A DNA stretch of 64,000 bases from Henckelia pumila (Eukaryota > Streptophyta > Magnoliopsida > Lamiales > Gesneriaceae), in contig NC_133120.1 in the NCBI RefSeq assembly GCF_033568475.1, positions 82,374,151-82,438,150 on the forward strand. The letters are read 5' to 3'. Shown here one piece after another: positions 13,250 through 24,753 of the stretch. Numbering within the stretch: the first letter of the stretch is position 1; the number at the start of each line of letters is the position of its first letter. The notes under the pieces were generated by a model. It saw only the letters and a list, made by a program, of their open reading frames with translations. It was not told the origin of the DNA and made no database searches. A program made the translations under genes and the position numbers.

Positions 13250-14860
13250 AAAAAAAAAAGGCACTTCGGTTCTGAAAAAGATGCAGTAATAAAGGAGCAA
13301 GTGGACGAGCTACTCAGGGCTGGGCATATTGAAGAAATCCACTTCCCGACCTGGTTGTCTAACATAGTCTTAGTCCCGAAATCTACGGGAAAATGGCGTA
13401 TGTGTGTAGATTTTCTAGATTTGAATAAAGCATGCCCTAAAGATTGCTACCCCTTACCTAGAATAGACCAGCTTGTCGATTCCACTGCAGGGCATGAATT
13501 ACTTAGCTTTTTGGATGCTTACCAAGGATATCACCAAATTCCCTTGGCAAAAGAGGACAAAGACAATGTCAGTTTTGTCACATCAACAGGAACCTATTCC
13601 TATGTGGTCATGCCGTTTGGACTCAAAAACGCCGGGGCTACATACCAAAGGTTGATGGATAGAGTATTCGAGCAGCAAATTGGGAAAAATATCGAGGTCT
13701 ATGTAGATGATATCCTGGTCAAGACCAGTACTGCGGACCAGTTCATTACCGACCTAACTCAAACTTTTCAGACTTAAAAGCACTATCGGCTTAAGCTAAA
13801 CCCCAGCAAGTGTACTTTCGGAGTCCGAGCTGGAAAGTTTCTGGGTTATATGGTTACAAGAAGGGGAATCGAAGCTAATCCCGAAAAGGTCCAAGCCATC
13901 ATTACTATGAGCTCCCCCAAGAATATACAGGAAGTACAGAGATTAACAGGAAGAATTACAGCACTGGCCCGGTTTATAAGCAAATCAGCAGATAAAAGCC
14001 TCCCTTTCTTTAAGGCACTACGAAAAATGAAAAATTTCGAATGGGATGATGAAAGTGAGAAAGCTTTCCAGGACTTGAAAGCTTACTTACAGCAGTTGCC
14101 CGTGCTGAATAAGCCTATCCAAGGGAAAGAATTGTTCTTATATCTGGCGGTGACCAACCGAGCAGCCAGTTCAGTCCTAGTTAGGAAGGACGGAATAAAT
14201 CATCAGCCTGTGTACTTTGTGAGTCATGCCTTGAAGGGAGCTGAACTCAACTATTTAACGCAGGAAAAACTAGCCTTAGCTTTAGTTATCACTGCGAGAA
14301 AATTGCGTCCTTATTTTTTGTCACACCGCATCACGGTGCTCACCAACAGCGTTTTGGGAAAAATTGCAGCTAATCCAGATGCATCAGGGAGACTTATCAG
14401 ATGGATTACAGAATTGAGTGAGTATGACATCAAATTCGAGCCCCGGACAGCCATAAAAGCTCAAGCCCTAGCTGATTTCTTAGCGGAGACAGTACAACTA
14501 GAACAAGAAGAATTATGGAAGATTTTCGTAGATGGGTCATCATGTCAGTCCGGATGCGGAGCTGGAATTGTGATCATCTCGCCTTGGGGGGAAGAAACTA
14601 ATATTTCAATCAGGTTAGACTTCAAGGCCTCAAACAATGAAGCAGAATATGAGGCATTATTGCTTGGGATCAAAGCAGCACGAAACTTGGGCATCTCCCG
14701 AGCTAATCTGTATTTCGACTCCCAATTAGCAATCCAACAGAGCAACGGAAGATTTGAATGTAAAGATGAGAAGATGTTGAGATATATCAAAGCATTAGAC
14801 AAAGCCAAAGAAGGGTTCACTGAGTTGAACTTAGAGCTCATCCCCGGGCTGAAAATATGA
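13250..14860 (+). other. Reverse transcriptase and dual RNase H region of the Tat-type element (fossil)
   Basis: The gypsy reverse transcriptase shows KWRMCVDFLDLNKACPKD, PFGLKNAGATYQRLMD and the catalytic YVDDILVKT near 13700. It is followed by the connection/RNase H part (TQEKLALALV near 14260). A second RNase H-like domain, with IFVDGSSCQSGCGAG near 14520 and NNEAEYEALLLGI near 14635, is a hallmark of the Tat lineage. The region is broken. Confidence 0.88.
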
Positions 14861-15071
14861 AGGCAGACCACTTGGCCCGCTTAGCCAGTGCTCTGAGTAA
14901 CCGATCTGATCCCATTGTCGCAGGTCGGGAACTTGTTTCGCAACTAGAAACTCTGGATGAAATTATAGCTCAGGTACCGGAAGGAGACTGGCGATATGAT
15001 ATACACAAATATCTAATCAAGAAAGAATTACCGAGTGATAATAAGAAAGCAAAGGAAGTTAAGAGAAGGGC

Positions 15072-17942
15072 TGAAACGCCTAGTACTACTAATTGCGGAA
15101 AAACTTTTTTTTTTTATACTATATACATATACGCCCATACATATATGTATAAATATTAAAAATAATATTTCAAATAATAACTCGCTTAATAAAAATAATA
15201 AACAGTTATTTGATAAAATCTTGAGTCATGCAATAGATAAAATAATGTCTATAGTGAAAATTTATAACTTATGTCTACTAAAATCATGAAAAGTCAATAG
15301 TTAATCATAACCATTGAAAACATAAAAATATCCTGAATAAATAACTCATGCATAAATAAAATCCTAGCGAGACGGTCACGGGGCCACTGCCATGCTCGCT
15401 CATACGTCCTCGCCACCGGTAGGAGCTACATCATACTCACCTGCACCATATAAGCGTAGTGAGCCTAGAGGCTCAACATGTCTAATCCTTTATAACAAGG
15501 GTTAAAATAATGCATCACGTAAATACTAATACATATACATGTATATGAGCATGCATGGAAACATTTTTCATAACATAAATGCTGAATCATAAATCTTATA
15601 CATAACATAACTTTCTTCATCATACATAACATAATTGAGCATGTCATAAACATAAAAACTGTGTATGGTCATATCCATGAATGTGACTAATAACTGTGCC
15701 GACTGATCAGTCTAAAGAACCATCGTACGTGGCGGTGGATAAATCCACCTCTATGCTGGTAGTAAACTACTTCTGTGCCAGTGGTAAAACCACTTCTATG
15801 CCGGTAGTAGAACTACCTCTGTGTCAGTGGTAAAACCACTTCTATGCTGTCACATCACTTCAATTTCCATAAAATATTTTTCATGCTCAAATCTTAATCA
15901 TAAACACATCATAAAATATTTCATGTATGCAAGCACTTAAAATATGTCCGTAATATATATTTAATTAATTTTAATAATAAATATACTTTTACTTAAAATA
16001 GACTTCATGCATAAAAATAATTAAATATATATTCCGGACTTAGTTTATTTTCATGGATTGGTCCAGACTGCTGGTCTCTCTACTAAACCTCTTAACTGAC
16101 TTAAAGTCTGTTAACTAACTTAAAGCCATAATTAAATAAATAATTTTAAAAATTATAATTTTTACTAAAATAAAATACTTAAATGTTATTGGGCTTAAAT
16201 AAAAATATTTAGGCCCAATAACTAATTAATTCATAAAAATTCCTAGACTGACCCAATAAAATCACTGACTAGGCCAAAAATTCCGATGGGCCCACGGGCC
16301 CATAAAATTATTGGGTTAACTTAAAAATAATTTAAAAAGCCCAAATAAAATTATTTGGAGGCCCAAATAATTTTCTAACTAATTAAATGGCCCATAAACC
16401 AATTAAAACATTAAACATTTTAAAATTAAAATACTCGAGCCCGGCCCACCTAGCCCGGACCCGGACCTACCTGACCCGACCCTAGACCCTACTTACCCGA
16501 CCCACTACCCTGACCCGACCCTGAACCACCCAAAACCCCCCAACCCGATCCCCCCTCCTCTCGTTACCTTCGGCCGTGCGAGCAGCAGCTTCCCGGGGCT
16601 GCTGCCGCCGTGCTCCGGCCGTCCCCTGGCCGGAGCACCACCACCTAACCCTAGCCCTCTTCAAGACGTTTCCAACAAGCTAAAAACCAGCCCAAACCGA
16701 TCCCTAACGAAGGAGAACGAAGCAAAACCATCTATCCCTTAATCTGCTCGCGTCCTGCGAGCGACGCCGGACTTCCGACCGTTCGGCCGCCCAGCTCCGG
16801 CCACCACTGGCCGGAGCACAACTTGGATTACCTTCCCCTATGTCTTGTGGTTCTAACCCAACTGGAATCAGTCTAAAACACGCCTTATGGACCGAGAACG
16901 ACCCAATCTCCCAACATCGCTCAACCTGCGCACCCTAGGACCTGTTCTGAACCAGCTCCTCTCCTGGCCATGCATGGCTCGAACCAGGCAAGCCATTCAA
17001 TCCTAGGGACCCTAAGACATCACCCTAGACGTGGCCAGCATTCCATCAGTAGTCCATGTTAGAAGAAAAACGTGAGCATGTAGAGGTAGATGAGCATTCA
17101 TGCACAAATTTGATCTACGGGAAGAAATATCATGAGATACCAACAAAGCAACCTCAAACCATTAAAAATCTGACATAAACGATAATTAGCTTATATGGTG
17201 GCCAAGAAAAGGATTTAAACATGCCTTTGATTTTTAAAACGAAGCTAGACCGCGTGAACGATTCCGGGACGACGGGCGATGACGACAAGCCTTGAACCTT
17301 CAAAAACGAGCTATGGAGTTCTTCAAGGATTGCTAGGTGAAGAAGATGAATATGGAGGGGAATGGGTCGGCTAATGGTGAAGGGAGGCGTGTGTGTGTGG
17401 GGTTTAGGGTTAGACTTAGTCTAGGTTTTGATATTTAAGAAAATAGGGTAATTAATATATTATTAAGGATATTAAATATATAGATAAAATATAACTTAAC
17501 ACAAAACTCTAAAAGAAATATTTAAAAATCTGAAACATTAATAAAAATCCCGAAATTAAAATTAAGGGAATTTTTAAAAGTGATTAAAAGTCATTATCTT
17601 GGCTAATTTTGGATAAAAAGGACTCCTAAAATTATATAAAATCAAATACTAAAACTTTTGAGATAATAAAACTCAAAATAATATTTTAGGGCTCTAAAAA
17701 GGCTCATAAAATCATTTGGGTGGAAAGTTGTCATCTCGTCCGTCCACGTTCCCGTCTACGCGATCAAATATTTAAAATACTAAAAATCATAAAATCACTA
17801 ATTATGGGTTAAATGCTTAAATAAATTAAATCATGCATATAAATCACATAATAACACATAAATTCATTTAACCCTTATTTTTAAAATTAATTTCTCCTAA
17901 TTATGCATGCGGATTTACGTATTAAAATTTCTGGGTGTTACA
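15072..17942 (-). repeat. 3' LTR of the gag-only element
   Basis: On the plus strand it starts TGAAACGCCTAGTACTAC and ends CTGGGTGTTACA. It contains a five-unit hairpin array (15734-15848), GC-rich inverted repeats near 16600-16650 and 16790-16820, and AT-rich ends. Short open frames of 60-63 codons inside it show no motif. Confidence 0.95.
15734..15848. repeat. Five-unit hairpin array in the 3' LTR
   Basis: Five consecutive units of 22-24 bp each contain a short inverted repeat with an A-rich loop, then a spacer of the type TCTATGCC. Stems read GGTGGA/TCCACC, GTAGT/ACTAC, AGTGGT/ACCACT, GGTAGT/ACTACC and AGTGGT/ACCACT. Where the left arm changes, the right arm changes to match, so pairing is kept. 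Confidence 0.8.
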
Positions 17943-17946
17943 ATTC

Positions 17947-17947
<1 letters not shown>

Positions 17948-17983
<36 letters not shown>
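17948..17983 (-). repeat. Polypurine tract (G36) next to the 3' LTR
   Basis: Thirty-six C on the plus strand, read as G36 on the element's sense strand, end 5 bp from the 3' LTR. That position is where the plus-strand primer of reverse transcription lies. The exact length of such a homopolymer may be a sequencing artefact. Confidence 0.7.
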
Positions 17984-18174
17984 TTAAATTGAATTTCGTC
18001 CTCGAAATTCGACGGATCAAATTCTAATAACGGAGTTCTTCAAAATCCAATTCACTAAACTCATTATCACATATCTAGTTCCTAAGTTTCGGTATCCCAA
18101 AAGTAATGCTTCTGCTGCGCACTCTGATAAACAAAATATTTTTAACTTCACCAAAGTTCCCTTAAAAGACTAGG

Positions 18175-19233
18175 TTAGGGCATACCGGAGATCAAAGAGG
18201 TGTTTGGGTCTGCCCCAGCTGCTTGCATGACAAACACCCTCCCTGTGGTGTTCTTCTTCCGTGGACAATTTATGGACATGTGCCCCGGCTCCTTGCAATG
18301 GAAACACACATTCGACCCACTCAGGCACAGACCCGAATGTGGTTTCTGACACTTCGGGCAAAGTGGTACTCCTCCTGACTTAGGGGCCCCGCCCCTCTGT
18401 TGCTGCTGCTGCTGACCCTGCTGACTCTGCTGGTTAAGGTCCTTAGATGGCCCTGTGTACTGTTTCTTCGTAGGTGGCTGCGAAGATGGTTGATAAGATT
18501 CCAGCTGGAGCTGTCTCTTACGCTGCTGTTCCTTCTGTATATCTCTTCTCCCCTCCTCAGAGCGCAATGCTCTACTAACTGCAGCCTCATAAGTAGCGAC
18601 ATCCAACATGCGGACGTCATGCTTAATGTCAGCCCGTAACCCATCAACAAACTGTCTCAATTTATCCGGTGCACTGTCAGCAATAAGGGATACAAAGCGA
18701 CACCCTCTCTCGAACTGTGTGATATACTCCACCACAGACTTGTCCCCCTGGCTGAGACTCATGAACTCCCGGATCATGCGGCTACGCACATCCTCAGTAA
18801 AATACTTGGCAAAGAACATACGTCTGAACTCTATCCACGTCAAAGTAGGTAGGTTCACGCCCCTAACAGCGCCTTCCCACCAAGAGGCTGCATCCCTTCT
18901 CATCATATACACCGCACACTTGACCCTATCAGCGTCTGTAATCCCCATGTAGTCAAAGATAGACTCCAATGATCGAATCCACCCCTCAGCAATGAGCGGA
19001 TCAGTGGTGCCTGTAAACTCCTTTGGTCCCTTCTTCTGGAACCGCTCAGCCACATCCTCATCATGTGAAAGCCTCGGACGTGCCGCCTGCTGCTCCAACA
19101 GAGCAGTAATCCCAGCCATCATATTCGCATTGGCCTGCTCCAATGCTGAAAGAGGATTCTGCGGAGGGGGAGGTGGAGGTGGAGGTCTTCCGCGTCTATT
19201 CATCTGTCTGGGAGGCATTCTGTACCACCACAT
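18175..19233 (-). CDS. Gag protein of the gag-only element (looks whole)
   Basis: A 352-residue open frame encodes a Ty3/gypsy-type Gag. The N-terminus is Pro-rich (RGRPPPPPPPPQNPL). The retrotransposon gag domain (about 65-210) carries FTGTTDPLIAEGWI, ASWWEGAVRG and FAKYFTEDVRSRMIREF. A Gln-rich basic stretch follows (about 240-285), then a CCHC zinc knuckle CFHCKEPGHMSINC near residue 315. It would form the particle that packages element RNA. No pol follows before the G36 tract and LTR, so the protein ends with gag. Start choice: the first Met lies about 190 bp inside the 5' LTR; the second (MPPRQMNRRG) would also serve. Confidence 0.9.
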   Translation of the reverse strand: MWWYRMPPRQMNRRGRPPPPPPPPQNPLSALEQANANMMAGITALLEQQAARPRLSHDEDVAERFQKKGPKEFTGTTDPLIAEGWIRSLESIFDYMGITDADRVKCAVYMMRRDAASWWEGAVRGVNLPTLTWIEFRRMFFAKYFTEDVRSRMIREFMSLSQGDKSVVEYITQFERGCRFVSLIADSAPDKLRQFVDGLRADIKHDVRMLDVATYEAAVSRALRSEEGRRDIQKEQQRKRQLQLESYQPSSQPPTKKQYTGPSKDLNQQSQQGQQQQQQRGGAPKSGGVPLCPKCQKPHSGLCLSGSNVCFHCKEPGHMSINCPRKKNTTGRVFVMQAAGADPNTSLISGMP

Positions 19234-19423
19234 ATTTCTTTACGTAAATCGCAATGCATAACTAAGGGTTTCTAAAGTCTTACTGAACATGAAATACTTA
19301 AAATTAATACATATGCTCCTTCTAAATTTTATTAAAACATTTAAAACTTACAGACCAGTAGCAGGATTTCTGAGCTTCACGTGGCAGATGGACACCCTCC
19401 GAGGACCGTGCTCTGATACCAAT

Positions 19424-22294
19424 TGAAACGCCTAGTACTACTAATTGCGGAAAAACTTTTTTTTTTATACTATATACATATACGCCCATACATATATGTA
19501 TAAATATTAAAAATAATATTTCAAATAATAACTCGCTTAATAAAAATAATAAACAGTTATTTGATAAAATCTTGAGTCATGCAATAGATAAAATAATGTC
19601 TATAGTGAAAATTTATAACTTATGTCTACTAAAATCATGAAAAGTCAATAGTTAATCATAACCATTGAAAACATAAAAATATCCTGAATAAATAACTCAT
19701 GCATAAATAAAATCCTAGCGAGACGGTCACGGGGCCACTGCCATGCTCGCTCATACGTCCTCGCCACCGGTAGGAGCTACATCATACTCACCTGCACCAT
19801 ATAAGCGTAGTGAGCCTAGAGGCTCAACATGTCTAATCCTTTATAACAAGGGTTAAAATAATGCATCACGTAAATACTAATACATATACATGTATATGAG
19901 CATGCATGGAAACATTTTTCATAACATAAATGCTGAATCATAAATCTTATACATAACATAACTTTCTTCATCATACATAACATAATTGAGCATGTCATAA
20001 ACATAAAAACTGTGTATGATCATATCCATGAATGTGACTAATAACTGTGCCGACTGATCAGTCTAAAGAACCATCGTATGTGGCGGTGGATAAATCCACC
20101 TCTATGCTGGTAGTAAACTACCTCTGTGCCAGTGGTAAAACCACTTCTATGCCGGTAGTAGAACTACCTCTGTGTCAGTGGTAAAACCACTTCTATGCTG
20201 TCACATCACTTCAATTTCCATAAAATATTTTTCATGCTCAAATCTTAATCATAAACACATCATAAAATATTTCATGTATGCATGCACTTAAAATATGTTC
20301 GTAATATATATTTAATTAATTTTAATAATAAATATACTTTTACTTAAAATAGACTTCATGCATAAAAATAATTAAATATATATTCCGGACTTAGTTTATT
20401 TTCATGGATTGGTCCAGACTGCTGGTTTCTCTACTAAACCTCTTAACTGACTTAAAGCCTGTTAACTAACTTAAAGCCCATAATTAAATAAATAACTTTA
20501 AAAATTATAATTTTTACTAAAATAAAATACTTAAATGTTATTGGGCTTAAATAAAAATATTTAGGCTCAATAACTAATTAATTCATAAAAATTCCTAGAC
20601 TGACCCAATAAAATCACTGACTAGGCCAAAAATTCGGATGGGCCCACGAGCCCATAAAATTATTGGGTTAACTTAAAAATAATTTAAAAAGCCCAAATAA
20701 AATTATTTGGAGGCCCAAATAATTTTCTAACTAATTAAATGGCCCATAAACCAATTAAAACATTAAACATTTTAAAATTAAAATACTCGAGCCCGGCCCA
20801 CCTAGCCCGGACCCGGACCTACCTGACCCGATCCTAGACCCTACTGACCCGACCCACTACCCTGACCCGACCCTGAACCACCCAGAACCCCCCAACCCGA
20901 TCCCCCCTCCTCTCATTACCTTTGGCCGTGCGAGCAGCAGCTTCCCGGGGCTGCTGCCGCCGTGCTCCGGCCGTCCCCTGGCCGGAGCACCACCACCTAC
21001 CCCTAGCCCTCTTCAATATGTTTCCAACAAGCTAAAAACCAGCCCAAACCGATCCCTAACGAAGGAGAACGAAGCAAAACCATCTATCCCTTAATCTGCT
21101 CGCGTCCTGCGCGCGACGCCGGACTTCCGACCGTTCGGCCGCCCAGCTCCGGCCACCACTGGCCGGAGCACAACTTGGATTACCTTCCCCTATGTCTTGT
21201 GGTTCTAACCCAACTGGAATCAGTCTAAAACACGCCTTATGGACCGAGAACGACCCAATCTCCCAACATCGCTCAACCTGCGCACCCTAGGACCTGTTCT
21301 GAACCAGCTCCTCTCTAGGCCATGCATGGCTCGAACCAGGCAAGCCATTCAATCCTAGGGACCCTAAGACATCACCCTAGACGTGGCCAGCAGTCCATCA
21401 GTAGTCCATGTTAGAAGAAAAACGTGAGCATGTAGAGGTAGATGAGCATTCATGCACAAATTTGATCTACGAGAAGAAATATCATGAGATACCAACAAAG
21501 CAACCTCAAACCATTAAAAATCTGACATAAACGATAATTAGCTTATATGGTGGCCAAGAAAAGTATTTAAACATGCCTTTGATTTTTAAAACGAAGCTAG
21601 ACCGCGTGAACGACTCCGGAACGACGGGCGATGACGACAAGCCTTGAACCTTCAAAAACGAGCTATGGAGTTCTTCAAGGATTGCTAGGTGAAGAAGATG
21701 AATATGGAGGGGAATGGGTCGGCTAATGGTGAAGGGAGGCGTGTGTGTGTGGGGTTTAGGGTTAGACTTAGTCTAGGTTTTGATATTTAAGAAAATAGGG
21801 TAATTAATATATTATTAAGGATATTAAATATATAGATAAAATATAACTTAACACAAAACTCTAAAAGAAATATTTAAAAATCTGAAACATTAATAAAAAT
21901 TCCGAAATTAAAATTAAGGGAATTTTTAAAAGTGATTAAAAGTCATTATCTTGGCTAATTTTGGATAAAAAGGACTCCTAAAATTATATAAAATCAAATA
22001 CTAAAACTTTTGAGATAATAAAACTCAAAATAATATTTTAGGGCTCTAAAAAGGCTCATAAAATCATTTGGGTGGAAAGTTCTCATCTTGTCCGTCCACG
22101 GTCCCGTCTACGCGATCAAATATTTAAAATACTAAAAATCATAAAATCACTAATTATGGGTTAAATGCTTAAATAAATTAAATCATGCATATAAATCACA
22201 TAATAACACATAAATTCATTTAACCCTTATTTTTAAAATTAATTTCTCCTAATTATGCATGCGAATTTACGTATTAAAATTTCTGGGTGTTACA
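19424..22294 (-). repeat. 5' LTR of the gag-only element
   Basis: Same length (2871 bp) and ends as the copy at 15072-17942. The hairpin array recurs at about 20086-20200. Immediately to its left is the initiator-tRNA primer site TGGTATCAGAGC (minus strand), which fixes the orientation. Confidence 0.95.
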
Positions 22295-23441
22295 AGGGCT
22301 CTCCGTTTTGTCGTGATCGATCAAATTTTGTTTAAACGATCTTTCTCTCAGCCTTTGTTAAAATGTTTGGGTCCTGATGAGGCCAATTATGTCTTACGAG
22401 AAATTCATGAAGGGTCTTGTGGTAGTCACCTGGGCAGTCTGGCCCTAGCTTGAAAAGCACTTTTGGCAGGATTTTTCTGGCCAACCATGCGGAAAGACTC
22501 GGCAGATCTGGTTAATTCTTGTTATAATTGCCAGAGACATGCTAACCTACAATGGAGGCCTGCAGAATACATGAAGGTAGTGGTGGCTGCTTGTCCTTTC
22601 GATCAATGGGGAATGGATATTGTGGGGTCATTCCCTGTTAGCACAGGACAAAGAAAATTTTTGTTGGTCGCAGTCGATTATTTTTCTAAATGGGTTGAAG
22701 CCGAGCCCTTAGCCAAAATTACAGAAAATGAAGTGCTCAATTTTCTATGGAAAAATATAGTGTGCCGCTTCGGAATCCCTCTCAGGTTGGCATCAGATAA
22801 TGGGAGACAGTTCTGTGGATCCAAAGTTCGGGTATGGTGCCAGGAAATGAAGATCGAACAAGTTTTCACCTCTGTAACATACCCTCAAGGGAATGGACAA
22901 GTCGAAGTTACCAACAGAACGATAGTCCAATCCCTTAAGACACGATTGGATGCAGCCAAGGGCAAGTGGGCAGACGAGCTCCCTTCAGTATTGTGGTCTT
23001 ACCGAACTACAACTCGATCCAGTACGGGTGAAACCCCTTTCAGCATGGTATATGGGACTGAAGCTGTCCTCCCAGCAGAGATCGGACAAGAGAGTGCCAG
23101 GATCATGGCATACGGCCCAAAAAATCAAGAACTGCGAGCAATGGATTTGGACTTACTTGAGGAGCACAGTTTCCCGATCTGCAATTAGGCTCGCAGCCTA
23201 TCGCAAACGAATGACCCAGGCCTATAACAAAAGAGTATACCCTAAGGTTTTCCAGGAGGGAGATCTGGTTATGCGAAAGATACAACATCCAGGAGAAAGA
23301 GGAAAGCTAGAGGCCAAGTATGAAGGCCCATTCAAGGTGATAGGAAAAGCTGGCATAGCTGCATATTACTTGGAAGATGCCCAAGGCAAGAGGGGTAAAA
23401 GGCCATGGAATGCTCAACACTTGAAAAAATACTATCCCTAA
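22295..23441 (+). other. Integrase region of the Tat-type element, right of the nested insertion (fossil)
   Basis: This continues the gypsy integrase: zinc-binding end (YNCQRH near 22520), catalytic core with GMDIVGSFPVSTGQ near 22610, VDYFSKWVEAEP near 22670 and DNGRQF near 22800, then TYPQGNGQVEVTNR near 22880. The C-terminal part ends in KRPWNAQHLKKYYP just before 23441, as in many plant gypsy Pol proteins. Broken. Confidence 0.85.
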
Positions 23442-23649
23442 TAGCTCAGCTCGGGCCTCATCATGCTATAGCGCCCTAAGCTGGATAACCAGTTAGTCAT
23501 TCTCTTTTTGCTATTTATTTCTCAATCTTTTGCAGAAGTCAGTCCTAGTTTATTTACTTTATGGTCAGTCCTGGTTTATTTACTTTATGGTCAGTCCTGT
23601 TTAGCGTCAATTTTTGGAACAATTTGAATGCAAAAGTCAATTTTGTTTT

Positions 23650-24140
23650 ATGGAACTTACCACTCAAAGTCCACCTCAGTGGCCCACATCAGTGGAATTC
23701 AAAGTCCAGGCAGGTCTGGCACTCAAAGTCTACCTCAGTGGCCCACATCAGTGGAATTCAAAGCTCAGGCAGGTCTGGCATTCAAAGTCCACCTCAGCGG
23801 CCCACATCAGTGGAATTCAAAGCCCAGGCAGGTCTGGCACCCAAAGTCCACCTCAGTGGCCCACATCAGTGGAATTCAAAGCCCAGGAAGGTCTGGCATC
23901 CAAAGTCCACCTCGGTGGCCCACACCAGTGGAACTCAAAGCCCAGGCAGGTCTGGCACTCAAAGTCCACCTCAGTGGCCCACATCAGTGGAATTCAAAGC
24001 TCAGGCAGGTCTGGCATCCAAAGTCCACCTCGGTGGCCCACATCAGTGGAATTCAAAGCCCAGGCAGGTCTGGTACCCAAAGTCCAACTCAGTGGCCCAC
24101 ATCAGTGGAATTCAAAGCCCAGGCAGGTCTGATACTTAAA
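23650..24140 (+). repeat. 59-bp tandem repeat, eight copies
   Basis: The motif AGTGGAATTC recurs at 23691, 23750, 23809, 23868, 23927, 23986, 24045 and 24104 (one copy reads AGTGGAACTC), exactly 59 bp apart. Each unit also has CCCAGGCAGGTCTGG and AAGTCCACCTC. It lies between integrase and the opposite-strand gene region. Tat-lineage elements are known to carry variable tandem repeats in this 3' region, and these can seed satellites. Confidence 0.95.
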
Positions 24141-24753
24141 ATTAGTAATTAGCAATACTAACATCCACATTTTGGTGGGTCATTGAAAATCCAAGTATGA
24201 TTCAAGCTCGAGGGTCACAGTAGAGCTTAAAGATCTTAGAAAAGGTACTAATTTGCATTCAACTAGTCCAGGCACCCTTGAAGGTCGGAATTCAATTCTC
24301 ACTCATCCAGTCCGGGTACATGTAGCTCGGGTTTTAGGGATACGCTGGATTAATTATGACTTGATTCAGCCAGTCCGAGTGCATATAGGATAAGTCCTTG
24401 AAATTTTTAAGGGTGTGGTTTTGTCATCCAGCCAGTCCGGGTATATTTAGTATGGGCTTTCAGTAATTTACACGGTAAAGTTTGACTCAACTAGAATTCA
24501 ACCAGTCCGGGTATATGTGTAGGTCGGACCCTTAAAGGATTTATACTTGATAAGTTTTGTGGCTGGATTTGCATGCACATTTATAAAAGTAAAATCATGT
24601 TAGAAAAGGAAAATTCTTAAATAAACCTGAACTGGGAAGAAACATTCATATGTGAAAGAGTAAACAATGTATCAGCCCTACCTGGGCAACAACCGAAATC
24701 AATGACCTCGCAGGGTCTACCATTTAGATCATGTTTTTAAAACAATATACAAA

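Larger units (their letters stand above)
15072..22294 (-). mobile_element. Gag-only LTR retrotransposon with 2.87-kb LTRs, nested in the Tat element
   Basis: Two 2871-bp LTRs, 15072-17942 and 19424-22294, flank a 1481-bp interior. The 5-bp duplication AGGGC lies at 15067-15071 and 22295-22299. On the minus strand the order is 5' LTR (right), a primer site TGGTATCAGAGC matching initiator tRNA-Met (about 19410-19423), one gag gene (18175-19233), a G36 tract and the 3' LTR. No protease, reverse transcriptase, RNase H or integrase is present, so it must borrow enzymes. The LTRs differ at about 34 of 2871 positions by eye (about 1.2%), younger than its host element as nesting requires. The gag looks whole. 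This resembles plant gag-bearing non-autonomous elements (TR-GAG), but the LTRs are far larger than usual for that class. Confidence 0.93.

Noticed and set aside
15465-15653. 62-codon minus-strand open frame present in both giant LTRs (also 19816-20004)
   Set aside because: It is identical only because the LTRs are near-identical copies; the composition is low-complexity and no motif is present.
15734-15848. CRISPR-like short repeat array
   Set aside because: Units are contiguous hairpins without unique spacers, in a plant retrotransposon LTR.
17395-17415. GGTTTAGGGTTAG as telomere repeat
   Set aside because: Only about two units, repeated in both LTRs of the element, so it is LTR sequence.
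19405-19424. tRNA gene signal from TGGTATCAGAGC
   Set aside because: It is only the primer-binding site complementary to tRNA-Met next to the LTR; no cloverleaf surrounds it.
23561-24152. Three overlapping plus-strand open frames of 172-192 codons as genes
   Set aside because: All three arise from the same 59-bp tandem repeat, which has no stop in any forward frame; none has a domain or non-repeat body.
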